NCBI GenBank assembly: GCA_027603945.1
Contig: JADIIU010000001.1
Location: forward strand, 124,001 to 188,000
Reading direction: 5' to 3'
DNA: 64,000 nt
Source of the DNA: Terramyces sp. JEL0728
Lineage: Eukaryota > Chytridiomycota > Chytridiomycetes > Rhizophydiales > Terramycetaceae
Shown: piece after piece, positions 1 through 10,097 of the stretch
How the letters are laid out: every line of letters begins with the position of its first letter
How positions within the stretch are numbered: position 1 is the first letter of the stretch
Made by a program: the position numbers and the translations under genes
The notes under the pieces: generated by a model
What the model was told of the DNA's origin: nothing
The model's input: the letters and a program-made list of their open reading frames with translations, nothing else
Database searches by the model: none

Positions 1-228
1 GATAACCGCATAGTAAATAATCCTGTAAATTCTGCAGTCGATTGTTTGATGTGCAATTACAGTAGCAAACAGTATACCAAATACCAAATCTGTCAAACAA
101 TAAGAAATCATCAGCGGTGAGACGTTTTTCAATTTTTTTATGAATACATAGCTGGCGTAACCGATATTTGTTGTTATTACCATTATAGATAAGACTAGTA
201 TCGCAAGATAGTTGGTTTGAATTGCCAT
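1..228 (-). CDS. Rhodopsin-like (class A) GPCR-like membrane protein, 3' part cut by window edge
   Basis: The ATG is at 228 and the frame stays open to base 1 (76 codons), so only the N-terminus is seen. There are two hydrophobic segments joined by a short basic loop (KKLKN). Segment 1 holds an Asn near its middle, segment 2 contains LTDLVFG, and a Cys follows at the start of what would be helix 3. This spacing (N in TM1, LxxD-type Asp in TM2, Cys before TM3) is the class A GPCR pattern. The call rests on pattern only, because the diagnostic DRY and NPxxY motifs lie outside the window. Another multipass protein is possible. Confidence 0.4.
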   Translation of the reverse strand, partial: MAIQTNYLAILVLSIMVITTNIGYASYVFIKKLKNVSPLMISYCLTDLVFGILFATVIAHQTIDCRIYRIIYYAVI

Positions 229-318
229 TGCTGGTGAAAATGTCTAAAGTGGTGACGTAGGATATTTTATTAATGTGATTTGAATAACACGGGTTGAATT
301 ATCCTGTAACTACTTGAA

Positions 319-1464
319 TCAAGCGGATTTAGTACCAGTGTGTCCAGGTGGCCGTCTTGGGGATATTTCCCTCCTTTGGCGCGGCGATTGAGAGCGAGAT
401 GGCGACCGACGTGAGGAAACCTTGTGCCTCCTATCATCTCTCTGGCGACCCGACCTAATTGGCGAACGCGAAACTCGTCGTCTTACTGGGGATCGGCTCC
501 TTTCAGGAGAGCGATTGCGCTTTTTTGGAGAGTATCCAGGCGAGCGAGCTCTTCTTTGAGGAGATCTTGACCTATTGCGGTATGGTCTATCTCTATCTCG
601 CGGCTGTCTTTGGTATCTATCATTGTCATGCTTTACCCCGTATTTCTAAATTAACGGTAAACTACCACTGATCCACGGCCCTTGATTTTTCTTCCTTGCT
701 CGTCTTTAAATTTTCTTGGTCCAGCGTATACTCTTCCTCCTTTTCCTCTATCTCTGTCCAAAAACGAAAATTTAGGATCACAGTCTTCTGGGGGTGCAAC
801 CCCAATTACATATGGGTTAGTTTCTTCCTCTCCATTCTCATCTTCATCTTTTTCGTCTTCCGATTCCTGCTCGCTTTCGCTATCAGATTCAACCTTCTTT
901 GCAGCCTTTTCACTCACTTTTTGATGTTTGACTGGTGCAATAACTTCTCCACTGTCTACAATGACTACCGGATGATAAGGACAGTCACTATCGTCAACAG
1001 GCAGGGATTCTATTTGTCGGAAAACATTTTCTCCTTCAATAATTCTTCCAAAAACAACATGAATTCCATCCAAGTGAGGGCAGGGGCTGCTTGTAATAAA
1101 AAATTGAGATCTATTCGTATTTGGCCCTCTGTTTGCCATTGACAATAAGCAGCTTTGATCATGCTTAATAGTCAAGTTTTCGTCCTCAAATTCTCCACCA
1201 TAAATGGAGTTTCCTCCAGTTCCGTCTCCGTTAGTGATATCTCCTCCTTGAATCATAAAATTTTTAATCACTCTGTGAAATTTTGAACCTTTGTAGTGTA
1301 ATTTTGGATCTTTGTCGCCAGCACATATCGCTCGGAAGTTCTCTGCTGTCTTGGGCACCTTACTGAACAGTTCAAACACTATTCTTCCAGCTATATTAGT
1401 TGGGAATACCATTCTTGCCTCCTATTGACATATCGAAAAATACTTTTTTGTTTTCTTCAACCAT
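319..1464 (-). CDS. Cyclophilin-type peptidyl-prolyl isomerase with C-terminal RS domain (PPIG/CYP95-like)
   Basis: Peptidyl-prolyl cis-trans isomerase, probably nuclear and linked to splicing or transcription. The cyclophilin domain contains [14 protein letters not shown] and [10 protein letters not shown], the active-site core of the family. An acidic linker and a basic stretch ending KGRGSV follow. The last exon then encodes an Arg/Ser-rich tail ([14 protein letters not shown]). The start at 1464 restores the family N-terminus ([20 protein letters not shown]). Introns: 1391-1409 (19 nt) and 646-665 (20 nt). The second intron hides the RS domain, because unspliced reading stops just after GRGSVVVYR. 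The start codon is 21 bp from that of the divergent VMA21 gene. Confidence 0.9.
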
Positions 1465-1485
1465 TAGTGTAGATCAGCAAACAAA

Positions 1486-1795
1486 ATGGGAGAAACAGAG
1501 CTGAGACAGAGAAAGCAAGAAAAATCGGAAGATTCAGCAAAAGCTGCAGGTGTAGCGAATGCGAAGGATGAAAACAAAGTCAAAATCGGAATCAATCACA
1601 TACCAAGGTTGCTAATATTAACCTAGTTTTGTACTGGTTAAACTGATTGTTTTTTCTGCACTCGTCGTAGTCATTCCACTAACTGTCTTCTTTACTTGCT
1701 TGGACAGGCTCGGATCCACCGTTTCTGGAATAATCGCTGCCGTATCTGCAAATGTAGTTTTGATTGGCTATATTGTAGTGGCATTTTTTGAATAA
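1486..1795 (+). CDS. VMA21: VMA21-like V-ATPase assembly membrane protein
   Basis: A small ER membrane protein that helps assemble the V0 sector of the vacuolar H+-ATPase. Exon 1 encodes a hydrophilic, charged N-terminus. Exon 2 encodes two transmembrane helices (LVKLIVFSALVVVIPLTVFF, then about 20 hydrophobic residues ending VVAFFE). The turn LGSTVSGIIAAVSANVVLIG matches the family layout. The 19-nt intron 1608-1626 (gttgctaatattaacctag) must be removed to join them, since otherwise a stop interrupts the frame. Length about 96 aa is normal for VMA21. I see no classic ER-retrieval KKxx tail. Confidence 0.8.
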
Positions 1796-1855
1796 ATATA
1801 ATTAGGTGGGAGCGTTATACTGGTAATTTTACTATTTTGCTGCGCAATCACTTAA

Positions 1856-4800
1856 ATGTATGTTGCGGTAGGTACACCAAAAATATTGGCAGAGAGAATC
1901 TCAACAGATGAAGGAGAAGCATTCCAGCAGCCAATATTCGATGGAACCATGAACCCATCGATTACCATGTTCAAGCGCAATATTGCAAAATCGTTGTTCT
2001 GCGCAATTACATACAATACTTTGTCACTGTGGTCGATAAAAGTAAATGTCACTAACAAAGCCGGAAGTGCTGATTTCAAAAGTTACCAGGCATGAGGATT
2101 CAATTCAAGCTGAAGGAGACAATGTTGATTTAATTTGGAAACCCGATGGCAATACCATCGTGGTTATTACAAACAGGGGATACGTACATTACTACGACGT
2201 TGTAAATCAGCAAGGTTTGTATTAATTTATTATAGGTATTTCATGATTAACGCCAGCTCCAATGTTGGATTTTATCTTTGCTGGGGTTCATCATCATTCG
2301 AGAGGGCCAGGAGAGGAGGAGGGTGTCCCAGGATACTATCTTAAATTCAATATATCTTTAGAGGTAGAATCTGGAATAGATTGTGGTATCGGACTAAAAG
2401 ATGAATTGATTCTATGTACAAATCAGGATCCGTCTTTAATTAATTTCACTTGGACTGCAGAAAAATCGGTCGCAAAGCCTTCAAAACTATCGGATTTAGA
2501 ATTTTATCATAATCCTGCAGAGCCGATATTGCTAATAAGGACAAACAAGACAGAAGACTTGTATGGCATTTTGACAGAGACCGGATATGTTTATTTATGC
2601 CAATACGATAAAAAGTGGACTGGGGTTTGTATTTATTCCTCTCAGGATAATCCTCCAGCGACCTCCCTTGAATTTAATCCCTCGTTCAACATTTTAGCGA
2701 TTGGAAATCTGGGAGGAATGGTTTATCACTATGAAATCAAGTTGAATCCTTTGACTAGCACCCTTACACACACTTCTGCGATAATGAAACCAGACGGCCG
2801 CAATACGCCAATGAAATTAAGTGCAATTAGTTCCATGTCTTGGAGCTCGGATGGATACGCTCTAGCGGTTAGCTGGATATATGGTGGATTTTCAGTATGG
2901 AGTATTTACGGCTGTCTATTGACCAGCACAATTTCGGAGGATACATACGTTCATGCTTCGGACGGAATAGTGAATGAAACTGAAGAAGTATTCTTTACAG
3001 GTGTGCAAGAGCTATGGTGGGCTCCAGGTGATTATTTTTTGTTTATATTACCATCAACTACACTAGAAAAGGATATAGTCCTGGATTTATATGTAATCGA
3101 ATTTGCAAAATCGTCGATACTTACTTCGCTATCGAATGTATTCTCGTATTAATATAGCAACACAATAGAAATGTCTGTTTAGTTGCTTCAGACAGATTGA
3201 TTGTCTATGAAGGCATGGATAAAGAAGAAGCCGTGATGGGTCTAGATCCTTTAAATTGGACAACAATACACGTAAATCCTTCTTGATTCAGATCCCGCCA
3301 ATGTATTTGGTTGCCAACTGGCCGATCAAATATGTGACTTCATCAAGAAACAGTCAATTCATTGCCATTGCGGGAAGGAAAGGGTTTGCGCACTACAACA
3401 ATGCATCCGGTAAATGGAAGTTGTTTGGCAATGAACATCACGAGCAAGGATTTGAAGTATCGGGCATTCTGTGGTTCAACAGCTATATCATAATCTCCTG
3501 CTTCAACTTGCGTAGCTCAAGATATGAGGTAAGCACTATTAATACAGGTGAGATTATATTCAAGAGACGCAAAGCTAGATGAAGACAATATTATTCACAC
3601 CGAAGTGCTCTCGCATCCTATTTCAGCGATGAATTTACTTGATTCTCACTTGCTGGTTTTCACGAAAAACAGTTCAATTCAATCTTATATAATACATCAA
3701 ACTGCAGGTATTTCCTGACTAAACAGATCGCCTACCATCTCTAAAGTTGAAACAAGGGTTCACGCTTCAGAATTTCATTTCGGCCAGCACAACTTTTGTT
3801 CAAGGTATTGCCAGGGTGAGAGTTTTCAACGAAAAGAGTGACACCTTGTTTAACAATCCAATCTTGCTGCTTAAAAATGGTTCACTGCATATGATTTGGA
3901 GAAAGGTATTTTCTAAATAACTTGGAATGAAAAATGGCAAGCAACGAAAATTGCAGATAGAATTGAACATTTTTGGATATCTTCCTCCAAAACAGATACC
4001 AACGATTTTAAAACTTCGATTTGGGCGTTTAATGGCCAAGGGGCAAAAATTCTAAGTGATCCATCCCAATGGATTGAGAGTCCAGTGGATGAACGGCCAA
4101 AAGAAGCTGTTTTGAGATTATCTCTTGATTTTTACCCGTTAGGTTTGTTCTGTTTAACAAAGTCGTGTTATTGAAGCAAGGAGTATTGGTTGGTATAAGA
4201 CAGCACCTTTCCTTAAACAACTCCTTGGGCATTTCCCAATTTTCCTGTGAAATCAAGGTAATGCATACTAATTCAGACACACCTTTTTGTACACTTGATT
4301 ATCAAACACTTTTTATCGACAAATATGTATAACAGAGCACTTAATTTTGCCAAAAACTATCAAGATTTGGAATACTTTAATCACGCACTTGAAATGATGT
4401 TGCATAATGCCCTGGATGAAGACTCGGATTTACCAAACGAGTCGCAGGATAGGATCCTCAATAGTGTTATCGCCTTTGTCAAACAGTTCCCAAGGAGCCT
4501 TGAAATCATCGTAAATTGTGCCAGAAAAAGCGAAATGGCACTTTGGAAACATTACTTCTCCCTTGTTGGTGATCCGATAGAATTGTACAAAGTATGGTTT
4601 TGCTAAATGTAAGGTTGCGTTGGAAAGTGGCTCCTATCAAGTGGCTACTTCGTATCTAATCATCATTCAGACGTTGGAACCGCTAGAGGTCAGTAGCAAG
4701 GTAATATTAAATAACAAAGCTTGCTGTAAAGTTATTGGAGCACTCATTAAACGCAGATGATTATGAAACTGCATCGGAGCTTTATAGATTTCTAAGGTCT

Positions 4801-5494
4801 ATCTTTGGTACTATTCATTAATTTCCAGATGAAGAGATATTGAGTGCTAATGAAGAAATTCAGGACAAGCAGGCAATGTAATCCACAACTAATTTAGAAC
4901 TAGGGAGCAATTGTCCCACATGTTGCTATTTGAAACATTGATCCACAGCAAACTGAGAAGTATTCTACTTGAAGGTCGATATCGAGATCTCATCCATTTT
5001 GGAAATCTGTTTTCTGTTTCAATAGCGCACTGGCTAAAAACCGAACGGTAGCGCAAAGCTAATTTAGTGCGAATACCGAGTATCTGATAATGGATTGGGG
5101 GTTCACGTTTTCCGAGTTGCACGAGCAATTTAGTTGGACTTATCCGACAGTTATAAAATCTCCCATGTTGACAAGACGGGATTCTAAATCAAGTGTAGAT
5201 AAAGGTTGGGGAGTAGGAAGAAGATCCTCCCAATTAGGAATCAACACCAAAAGAACTTCCACGATGAACCATAGAGAGTCAGAACTTCGAACTCTGATGA
5301 ACATGACCAAGGATGGCGACTTTCCTGAACTTGCGTTACTTGTAGCGACGATGCTTCAAGATATAGATAACTGCATAGCAATTCTTCAACATCACCCACA
5401 ATTCCAAAGTAGATGGGAAAACGCGCTAATGTCGATCACAGAGAGCTCTTATCCATTTTACGCCAAAGGACTCGTAGATCTCTTGAGGAAATAA
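1856..5494 (+). CDS. RIC1: RIC1-type Rab6/Ypt6 GEF subunit
   Basis: With RGP1, RIC1 activates the Golgi GTPase Rab6/Ypt6. The first exon begins MYVAVGTPKIL, and the N-terminal half is WD40-like (VDLIWKPDG, SSMSWSSDGYALAVSW). The middle carries RIEHFW and SIWAFNGQGAKIL, and the C-terminal RIC1 domain contains HLIIKHFLSTNMYNRALNFAK. Fourteen intron sites are needed for one continuous protein: 2042-2060, 2215-2256, 3138-3157, 3272-3291, 3529-3547, 3708-3726, 3906-3925, 4143-4162, 4258-4276, 4593-4614, 4701-4719, 4808-4828, 4878-4897 and 5048-5067. All are 19-22 nt except the 42-nt tandem. The intron at 3906-3925 seems to end in GG. The stop lies 26 bp from the convergent polymerase gene. Confidence 0.9.
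2215..2256 (+). other. 42-nt intron made of two abutting 21-nt GT-AG introns (RIC1)
   Basis: The RIC1 frame requires removal of 42 nt between ...VVNQQ and PMLDF. Inside are two complete introns of the size seen everywhere else here: 2215-2235 (starts gtttgt, ends ttatag) and 2236-2256 (starts gtattt, ends gccag, with attaac near its end). No exon base lies between them. It could be one 42-nt intron or two steps of recursive splicing through a zero-length exon. Confidence 0.7.
3906..3925 (+). other. 20-nt RIC1 intron with GG acceptor
   Basis: The protein frame requires joining IWRK to NEKWQATKIADRIEHFW. The removed segment gtattttctaaataacttgg has a normal donor and a TAAC branch site but ends GG where AG is expected. 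Confidence 0.55.
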
Positions 5495-5520
5495 ATTTAT
5501 TGTACACACATTACATAAAG

Positions 5521-6930
5521 CTAGGCATTTCTTTCGGTTGGAGGTCTATATGGCACTCCCAGTATCTTGAAAACTCCTTCTTCTGTTTCGCCAGCAACCC
5601 TTTCACCAACCGAAACTTTTTTGCGACCTTCCATCACTGCTTTAAATAATCCATGTCGGTTGAGACTGTAGCCCTTCTTTGTTGCCAGTAGCCTTATACT
5701 TCGATTAAACAAATCATTTCCGGTAAAATAGATCAGTGAAGCGCCAAGCTCATGTATAGGGACCAGTAGAAAATCAACAGTAAGTATAAATTACCGATTC
5801 GTCTTTGCGGACCATTATCAATAGAACATATTCCTCGCACTATTTCAGAAGCAACAATGATAGTATCTGTCATGATCTTTGCCGCGGTAAGTTGATCGCA
5901 TATTTCAGTAAACACTTGCTCGCTCAATTCAAATGTTTTGGAGGTGAATATCAAATCAATATCGCCGCAGGTTTCTGCACCGCGTCTATACGATCCCATA
6001 ATATACATTTCCAACTCGGGGAACCTTTCCTTTACGACTTTTTCAATTCTGTTGCCAATTTCTTTGACTTCTTTTCTGGAAATCCGTTTCATCAAATCCT
6101 AGGTCAATTCAATTTACATGGTAGTGTTTGATGCCCAGTTGCTGTGCTTTGGTAAGATCAGTGCGTTTTTTGATATCATCAAGAGTTCTCATTCCTTCGG
6201 AATACCATTTCTGGGCCAATTTTGACCCTACCCCATAGATATTATAAAATATCTCCAATGACTTTATATTCTCTGGAGTTTCTTTAGTTTTTTTCACATA
6301 GCCAATATCCAAGAACTCTTGAATTTTGTCCGCAATCTTTTCCCCAATGCCATTGATTGCAAGAGCTTCTTTCCTGTCCTTTATTTTTGTTGGGTACTTT
6401 TTCAACGCGGAAATCGCGGTTCGGTAGGATTTCACTCTCCATCTATCTCCTTCAATTGTATATCTGTCAAGTAGTTTTTGCAATTGGTCGATAACCCCCT
6501 GATTTGGCACTTGCGGGGGAGCAGTAGACTTGCTGGAGCTCATACAGACAAACTTCTTTTGGTCAAACTTTGGTTTCTTTTCGGATTTAACAACTTCAAT
6601 ATCCGAATCACTTTTATCCGTTTCAGAGTCATAGTTTACTTCAGCTTTTCTTTTTGAGGAATTATCCTTGTGGTCATCGTCAATAACGACTAAATCGACT
6701 TCAGACTTTGTAATTGGTAGTCGCTTCTTGGATGTAATTGAATTGGATATCCAGTCAGCATCTACCGTTGGTTTTGAGAATTTGTTTTTGCTTAACACGA
6801 TATCTGCTTCATCCAATGTGCCAGTCTTTCCTCCATAAGCTTTGAACCTCTTTAAAAGTAGCTCCAACACCCTGCTATTGAAGCCTTTGCGGTCAGGATA
6901 TAAAATTAGCGGCTTAAACAAAGATTCCAT
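5521..6930 (-). CDS. POL4: Family-X DNA polymerase (Pol lambda/POL4-like) with BRCT domain
   Basis: A repair polymerase for base-excision repair and end joining. The order is an N-terminal BRCT-like region (about residues 1-75), an acidic/Lys linker, the 8-kDa domain (WRVKSYRTAISALKKYPTKI and the HhH NGIGEKIADKI), a fingers HhH (YGVGSKLAQKWY), and the palm with GSYRRGAETCGDIDLIFT holding the catalytic Asp pair. The end contains YFTGNDLFNRSIRLLATKKG and VPYRPPTERNA. Introns: 6099-6117 (19 nt) and 5775-5794 (20 nt). The second joins RRI to DFLLVP and appears to end TTG instead of TAG. Length about 455 aa fits the family. Confidence 0.9.
5775..5794 (-). other. 20-nt polymerase intron with TG acceptor
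   Basis: Joining QRRI to DFLLVPIHE requires removal of gtaatttatacttactgttg, which ends TTG. No nearby AG gives the right frame. Confidence 0.55.
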
Positions 6931-6968
6931 GCAAGTATAGTCTGTAATGAAAAAAGTTTTTATTCCTG

Positions 6969-7208
6969 TTATTCTTTAAATCCTAAATCCTTCATATCCT
7001 CCCTCGCCATCAAATTATTCTCCATTCTACATTCAAAATAATGTTTTGAAACCACTTTACAAGTAACTGTATTATTCTTGTTTTTCTTTAGACATTCCAG
7101 ATATTCCTTTACGAATTTATTACAATCGCCTTTGTAGTCTAGAGGGAATGCACCTCTCTCTGGCGGAACTGCTGCCCCAAATTGCTGCCAACTTGATCCC
7201 ATCGACAT
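6969..7208 (-). CDS. COX19: COX19-type mitochondrial twin CX9C protein
   Basis: An assembly factor for cytochrome c oxidase in the intermembrane space, imported by the Mia40 pathway. The 79-aa protein contains the twin CX9C pair CNKFVKEYLEC and CKVVSKHYFEC. It is preceded by a COX19-like start (PPERGAFPLDYKGDC) and followed by NLMAREDMKDLGF. It has one exon. It is 38 bp from the polymerase start on the same strand and 30 bp from the divergent LTO1 start, so a promoter is probably shared with LTO1. The gene points to an aerobic mitochondrion. Confidence 0.92.
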   Translation of the reverse strand: MSMGSSWQQFGAAVPPERGAFPLDYKGDCNKFVKEYLECLKKNKNNTVTCKVVSKHYFECRMENNLMAREDMKDLGFKE

Positions 7209-7238
7209 TGTGAGTTTGCAAAAAAATTCAATCGCCGA

Positions 7239-7622
7239 ATGGAGGATTTAATACACTTGGAGGAAATGTTTCACGAGTACGGAAGACTGGATGGGCTGCA
7301 GCAGGGCCAAAAGAGTGGGCTACTTGAAGGAAAACTATTGGGTTTGGAAAAAGGATTCGAATTCGCAAAGGAAATTGGCTATTATGTGGGGTTCAGTGAA
7401 CACTGGATCGATATAGTCAAGCAAAATTCGGATAGATATCCAGAAAGGACGTTGAAGCAGCTTGACAGTCTCTTGGAACTATGTTTGAACTTTAAGACAG
7501 AGAACAATTTGAATGCTGACCCTTTCAAACTGATGAACAACGCAAGAGGTAAATTCAAAGCAGTTTGTTCACTGCTAAAAGTGCATTACTCCTATTCAGA
7601 TACCGTTGCGCTTAATTTTTAA
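7239..7622 (+). CDS. LTO1: LTO1/ORAOV1-like adaptor for Fe-S insertion into ABCE1
   Basis: Lto1 works with Yae1 to recruit the ribosome recycling factor ABCE1/Rli1 to the cytosolic Fe-S assembly machinery. The 127-aa single-exon protein has the family's Gly-every-fourth-residue helix: YGRLDGLQQGQKSGLLEG, then KLLGLEKGFEFAKEIGYYVG. This deca-GX3 signature is clear. The C-terminus is less conserved. It is convergent with the Ariadne gene, with 29 bp between the stops. Confidence 0.85.
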   Translation: MEDLIHLEEMFHEYGRLDGLQQGQKSGLLEGKLLGLEKGFEFAKEIGYYVGFSEHWIDIVKQNSDRYPERTLKQLDSLLELCLNFKTENNLNADPFKLMNNARGKFKAVCSLLKVHYSYSDTVALNF

Positions 7623-7651
7623 TATTTAATAGAATTCTTTATATTCAACAC

Positions 7652-9226
7652 TTAAAAGGAATACTCCCATCTTCTTTCCAAATGACCAGCCGCAGTATCT
7701 GATAAGAGAATTTGCCTTCTTCTATTCACATACTCGGTCTTGTCCAGCACCTTTTGTCTAATCTCTGCTGCGTTTTCTGGCGTAATCAAAGTTTCCAACA
7801 TGCCAGAGAGTTCTTCTACCGCCATTTCCAAGTCTCTTTGGTTATCTTCAAACAGCGCGGTCGCATTAGAGTTTCTTGCAAGGTAATAAGCAAGTGCATA
7901 AGTCCACATGAGAGTTCCTCTTGATTTTAATAATACATCCACAGCACTCTTCAAGAACTGTACTTGAATCCATGAGAAATCTGAAGACTTTTGCATCACC
8001 TCCATTTTTTTTTCTGTTGCTTCGTACAATTGCTTGTCCAGTTTTGCAGATTGATCGTGATTTGCGTAACGATTATAATACTATGGTTAACTATTCTTAC
8101 ATGAAGATATCTTTCTAGCGCCTGCCTTGACTTTGTTTGAGCGTCTCTTGCGTCCACACTTTCCTTTTCTTCATATCTACTGCAATTGTACCAGGATGTT
8201 CCGTGGTCTGCCCAAGGACCCAAACAAATCCAGCAAAACTACATAAAATACAGCTTACCTCATGCTTGCATTTTCGACATGTCATATGATTACAGCCGCC
8301 GTTCTTTTCAATCATCGAGAAGCATTTCACACACTCTTTTGTATTTGCAGCAATCCAATTTGAAGTTTCTGAATCATCCGCGCATTTCTTTAGCCATCTC
8401 TTTACAACATCGCAAATAGCTGGCTGATGATCCTTTTCGCCGCATCCAAAGCAGAAACGATGTCCTGCGGAACATTCAACGGTTGGTACGATTGTGTCCA
8501 ATTGCGCTTTACTAATCATACATTTTACGGCATTTTCACAGTTAGGGAATGGGCACCAATGCAGCGACTTGTGGTCGTCTACAAATCCTCTCAATAATAA
8601 AATATTATACCTAGAGTTAGTTGGGATTACTTTTGGCATATTTCGGGTTTTACTAACAACTGAATGGCTTTTTCATCGACTATTAAATTACACTCTGCAG
8701 CACATGTAATAAACCTGCTTTCGCCCTCTTTAATTTTATCTGTTAAATAATGCTCGTAACAGTCAACGCAAAATCGGTGTTCGCAGGATAATGCAAAAGT
8801 CGATAGATTTTCTTCATCGTTGCAGCAAATATCACAACTGAACCCAGGAACTGTAATCAATTTTGGTTCCCGTATATCCATAATCACACCGGCTTCTTTT
8901 TTCACTAGCTCTTCATTCTCCATGTAACTTTCAATCAATCGTTCCTTGTTCCATTTGAAATGCCTCAATAATGTAGAAGCGTTTTCCTTTGTACATCCTA
9001 GGATATTGCAGACATGAGATATTTCTTCCTTTTGGATCTTTTCAATATCGGTGGGGGAATAGCATTGATATTCAACGTCATAGCTGCGCTTAATATCCTT
9101 TTCTGGTATAACTGGTTCAAATACAAAATCTTGTTCGTCTTCCTGGGAATAGTCGAAATCATCTTCGTCCATAGTGTCGCTTTCGAAATCACTCATTTCA
9201 GATTTTGAAACTGCAAAGTCAGCCAC
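7652..9226 (-). CDS. ARI1: Ariadne-type RBR E3 ubiquitin ligase (ARIH1-like)
   Basis: An E3 ligase that forms a ubiquitin thioester on a RING2 cysteine and often acts with cullins. The order is an acidic N-terminus, a UBA-like region, RING1 ([10 protein letters not shown]..., CEHRFC), IBR ([28 protein letters not shown]), RING2 ([19 protein letters not shown] with catalytic Cys, then [21 protein letters not shown]) and the Ariadne helical domain. Three 20-nt introns are needed: 8611-8630, 8239-8258 and 8081-8100. The second falls within RING2 and its removal creates [11 protein letters not shown]. Length is about 505 aa, as expected. Confidence 0.93.
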
Positions 9227-10097
9227 TTATATCGCTAATTTTTCTGATTCTGACTCTTCCCAGTCATTAAGTATGTCACTAAGAATAATATGCTTGAAAT
9301 AAAGTTGAGAATGGACGAGTAGCCGCTTCAATTGAATGTACTAATCCCGAGGTGTAATTCGGGAAAGATCAGGTTGATCACACTTCTTTGACGACAGCTA
9401 CGCCAGCAACGCTCGGAGATTGAAGGATTAAGACTGGGAATAATATATTTGCCATTCTCACGTTCCCAAGTCTTTGTTAAGATGTGCACTTGCGATCTGA
9501 ATCCAACGATAAAATTGTTCACAACCCGACAAACTGAAACCTCTGTCCTACCTGGCATTGAATGTGTGAGGTTGAATCGTTCAAGTTGTTTAATTCCACA
9601 TTGACACTCCTTCCGGGTAATCAATGGAGCGGTTAACACACCAGCATACAATTGCCTTATTCATAGATGAAGTGAATATGGGGGATGTTCTCAATCTGTG
9701 GCAACAAACCCTACCTGGTGATGCAATACAATTACAGAATGGAAATACGCAGATCTTTGCTAATCTGCTAGTAATTTTGTGTGTGCGATGGCCTTTGTTC
9801 CAATCCAACGGTTGGACATTTCCGCGTTGGTTACAGCCTCAAAAACATGGAATATTGCACGTCAAGCGATATAACGCAGTCGAACCAGACTGCGTGTAAA
9901 TGATGGTCCATTCAAGTATTTAGTCTCGCGCTTCCAGCCCTTGGATTTACTGATTATTTTTGATGTTAAATCTCGCATGCAACCGAAAAAAAATCTCCAT
10001 GGTCTCCATATGCTCGCCCACAGACAACTCAAGGGAAACACATGGAAAAGCGGTTGAACTTGGTATAAATGGGCAACACATTTCTACAGGAATATAA
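9227..10097. other. 871-bp interval without a supportable gene
   Basis: I see only short open frames. The longest are about 107 codons on the minus strand (9328-9651) and about 91 codons on the plus strand (9624-9899, including IALFIDEVNMGDVLNLW). None joins by 19-23 nt GT-AG introns into a recognisable protein, and I found no tRNA-like B box. It is the longest gene-free stretch in the window, so it may be a decayed gene, transposon debris or an unrecognised RNA. Confidence 0.5.

Noticed and set aside
459..671. 70-codon plus-strand frame beside the cyclophilin
   Set aside because: It lies over the RS-domain exon of the minus-strand cyclophilin, which is revealed by a 20-nt intron.
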